From assembly GCA_025453375.1 (NCBI GenBank), contig JALOQT010000093.1, positions 1 through 5,372 on the forward strand: 5,372 nucleotides of DNA, read 5' to 3'. Source of the DNA: Phycisphaerales bacterium (GTDB taxonomy: Bacteria > Planctomycetota > Phycisphaerae > Phycisphaerales > UBA1924). Within the stretch, counting starts at the first letter, position 1, and every line of letters starts with the position of its first letter. The notes beneath the pieces were generated by a model. It saw nothing but the letters and a program-made list of their open reading frames with translations, was not told the DNA's origin and made no database searches. This document shows, piece after piece, positions 5,333 to 5,372 of the stretch. A program made the translations under genes and the position numbers.

Positions 5333-5355
5333 AAAACCCCGGCTTCTGCCGCGGG
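5333..5355 (-). terminator. Possible terminator of a gene beyond the right edge
   Basis: On the minus strand CCC-G-CGGC (5355-5348), loop AGAA, GCCGGGG (5343-5337), TTTT (5336-5333): a 7-bp GC stem with one bulged base, followed by four T. It would end a minus-strand transcript entering from the right. One minus-strand frame is also open through this site to a TGA at about 5140, so the right edge may instead still be inside a coding region that reads into repeat copy B. Confidence 0.35.
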
Positions 5356-5372
5356 ATCGGGCCATCGAGGCT

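Noticed and set aside
5047..5365. Two minus-strand frames with peptides resembling those from copy A (for example PRLLAAS, GQTSARR)
   Set aside because: The likeness is explained by the nucleotide repeat itself. Frames are not maintained outside the core and no credible start exists.

Overview
The window is GC-rich (most stretches look well above 60% GC) and comes from a bacterium. A long glycine- and asparagine-rich beta-strand-repeat surface protein, a tail resembling the dockerin-like C-termini of planctomycete secreted proteins, and an otherwise ordinary bacterial F1-ATPase alpha subunit together suggest Planctomycetota, perhaps Phycisphaerae. That placement is an inference from style of gene content, not from a marker-gene comparison. 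All genes that can be supported read on the minus strand. Layout, left to right: (1) 1-1427, the 5' 475 codons of a secreted beta-strand-repeat protein that runs off the left edge, with a good ribosome binding site and a G-quadruplex-capable G tract just upstream of it. (2) 1428-2139, mostly noncoding, containing a short dockerin-like tail (1808-1918) that looks like a gene remnant, the rho-independent terminator of atpA (2043-2071) and a degenerate 8-bp tandem repeat (2081-2127). (3) 2140-3687, a complete and well conserved atpA. (4) 3688-4528, a long gene-free stretch with a degenerate ~9-bp tandem repeat touching the atpA start codon, G-quadruplex and polypyrimidine tracts, a perfect 25-bp inverted repeat and the first copy of a dispersed ~88-190 bp repeat. 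(5) 4529-4966, a small unrecognised gene with a marked local drop in GC. (6) 4967-5372, short tandem repeats and a second, ~91% identical, same-orientation copy of the dispersed repeat, then the right edge. How it fits together: atpA appears to be a single-gene transcription unit. It has its own terminator, 840 bp without a gene upstream, and no atpH or atpG neighbour, which is unusual for a subunit normally encoded inside an atp operon. The low-GC orphan gene sits between two direct copies of a structured repeat whose ends also form inverted pairs, so it looks like accessory cargo in a repeat-rich intergenic zone. The repeat family is the part of the window most likely to be undescribed. One of its stems stays fully paired in both copies only when read as minus-strand RNA, through two G-U wobbles. 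This hints at a structured transcript, but it rests on two substitutions only.
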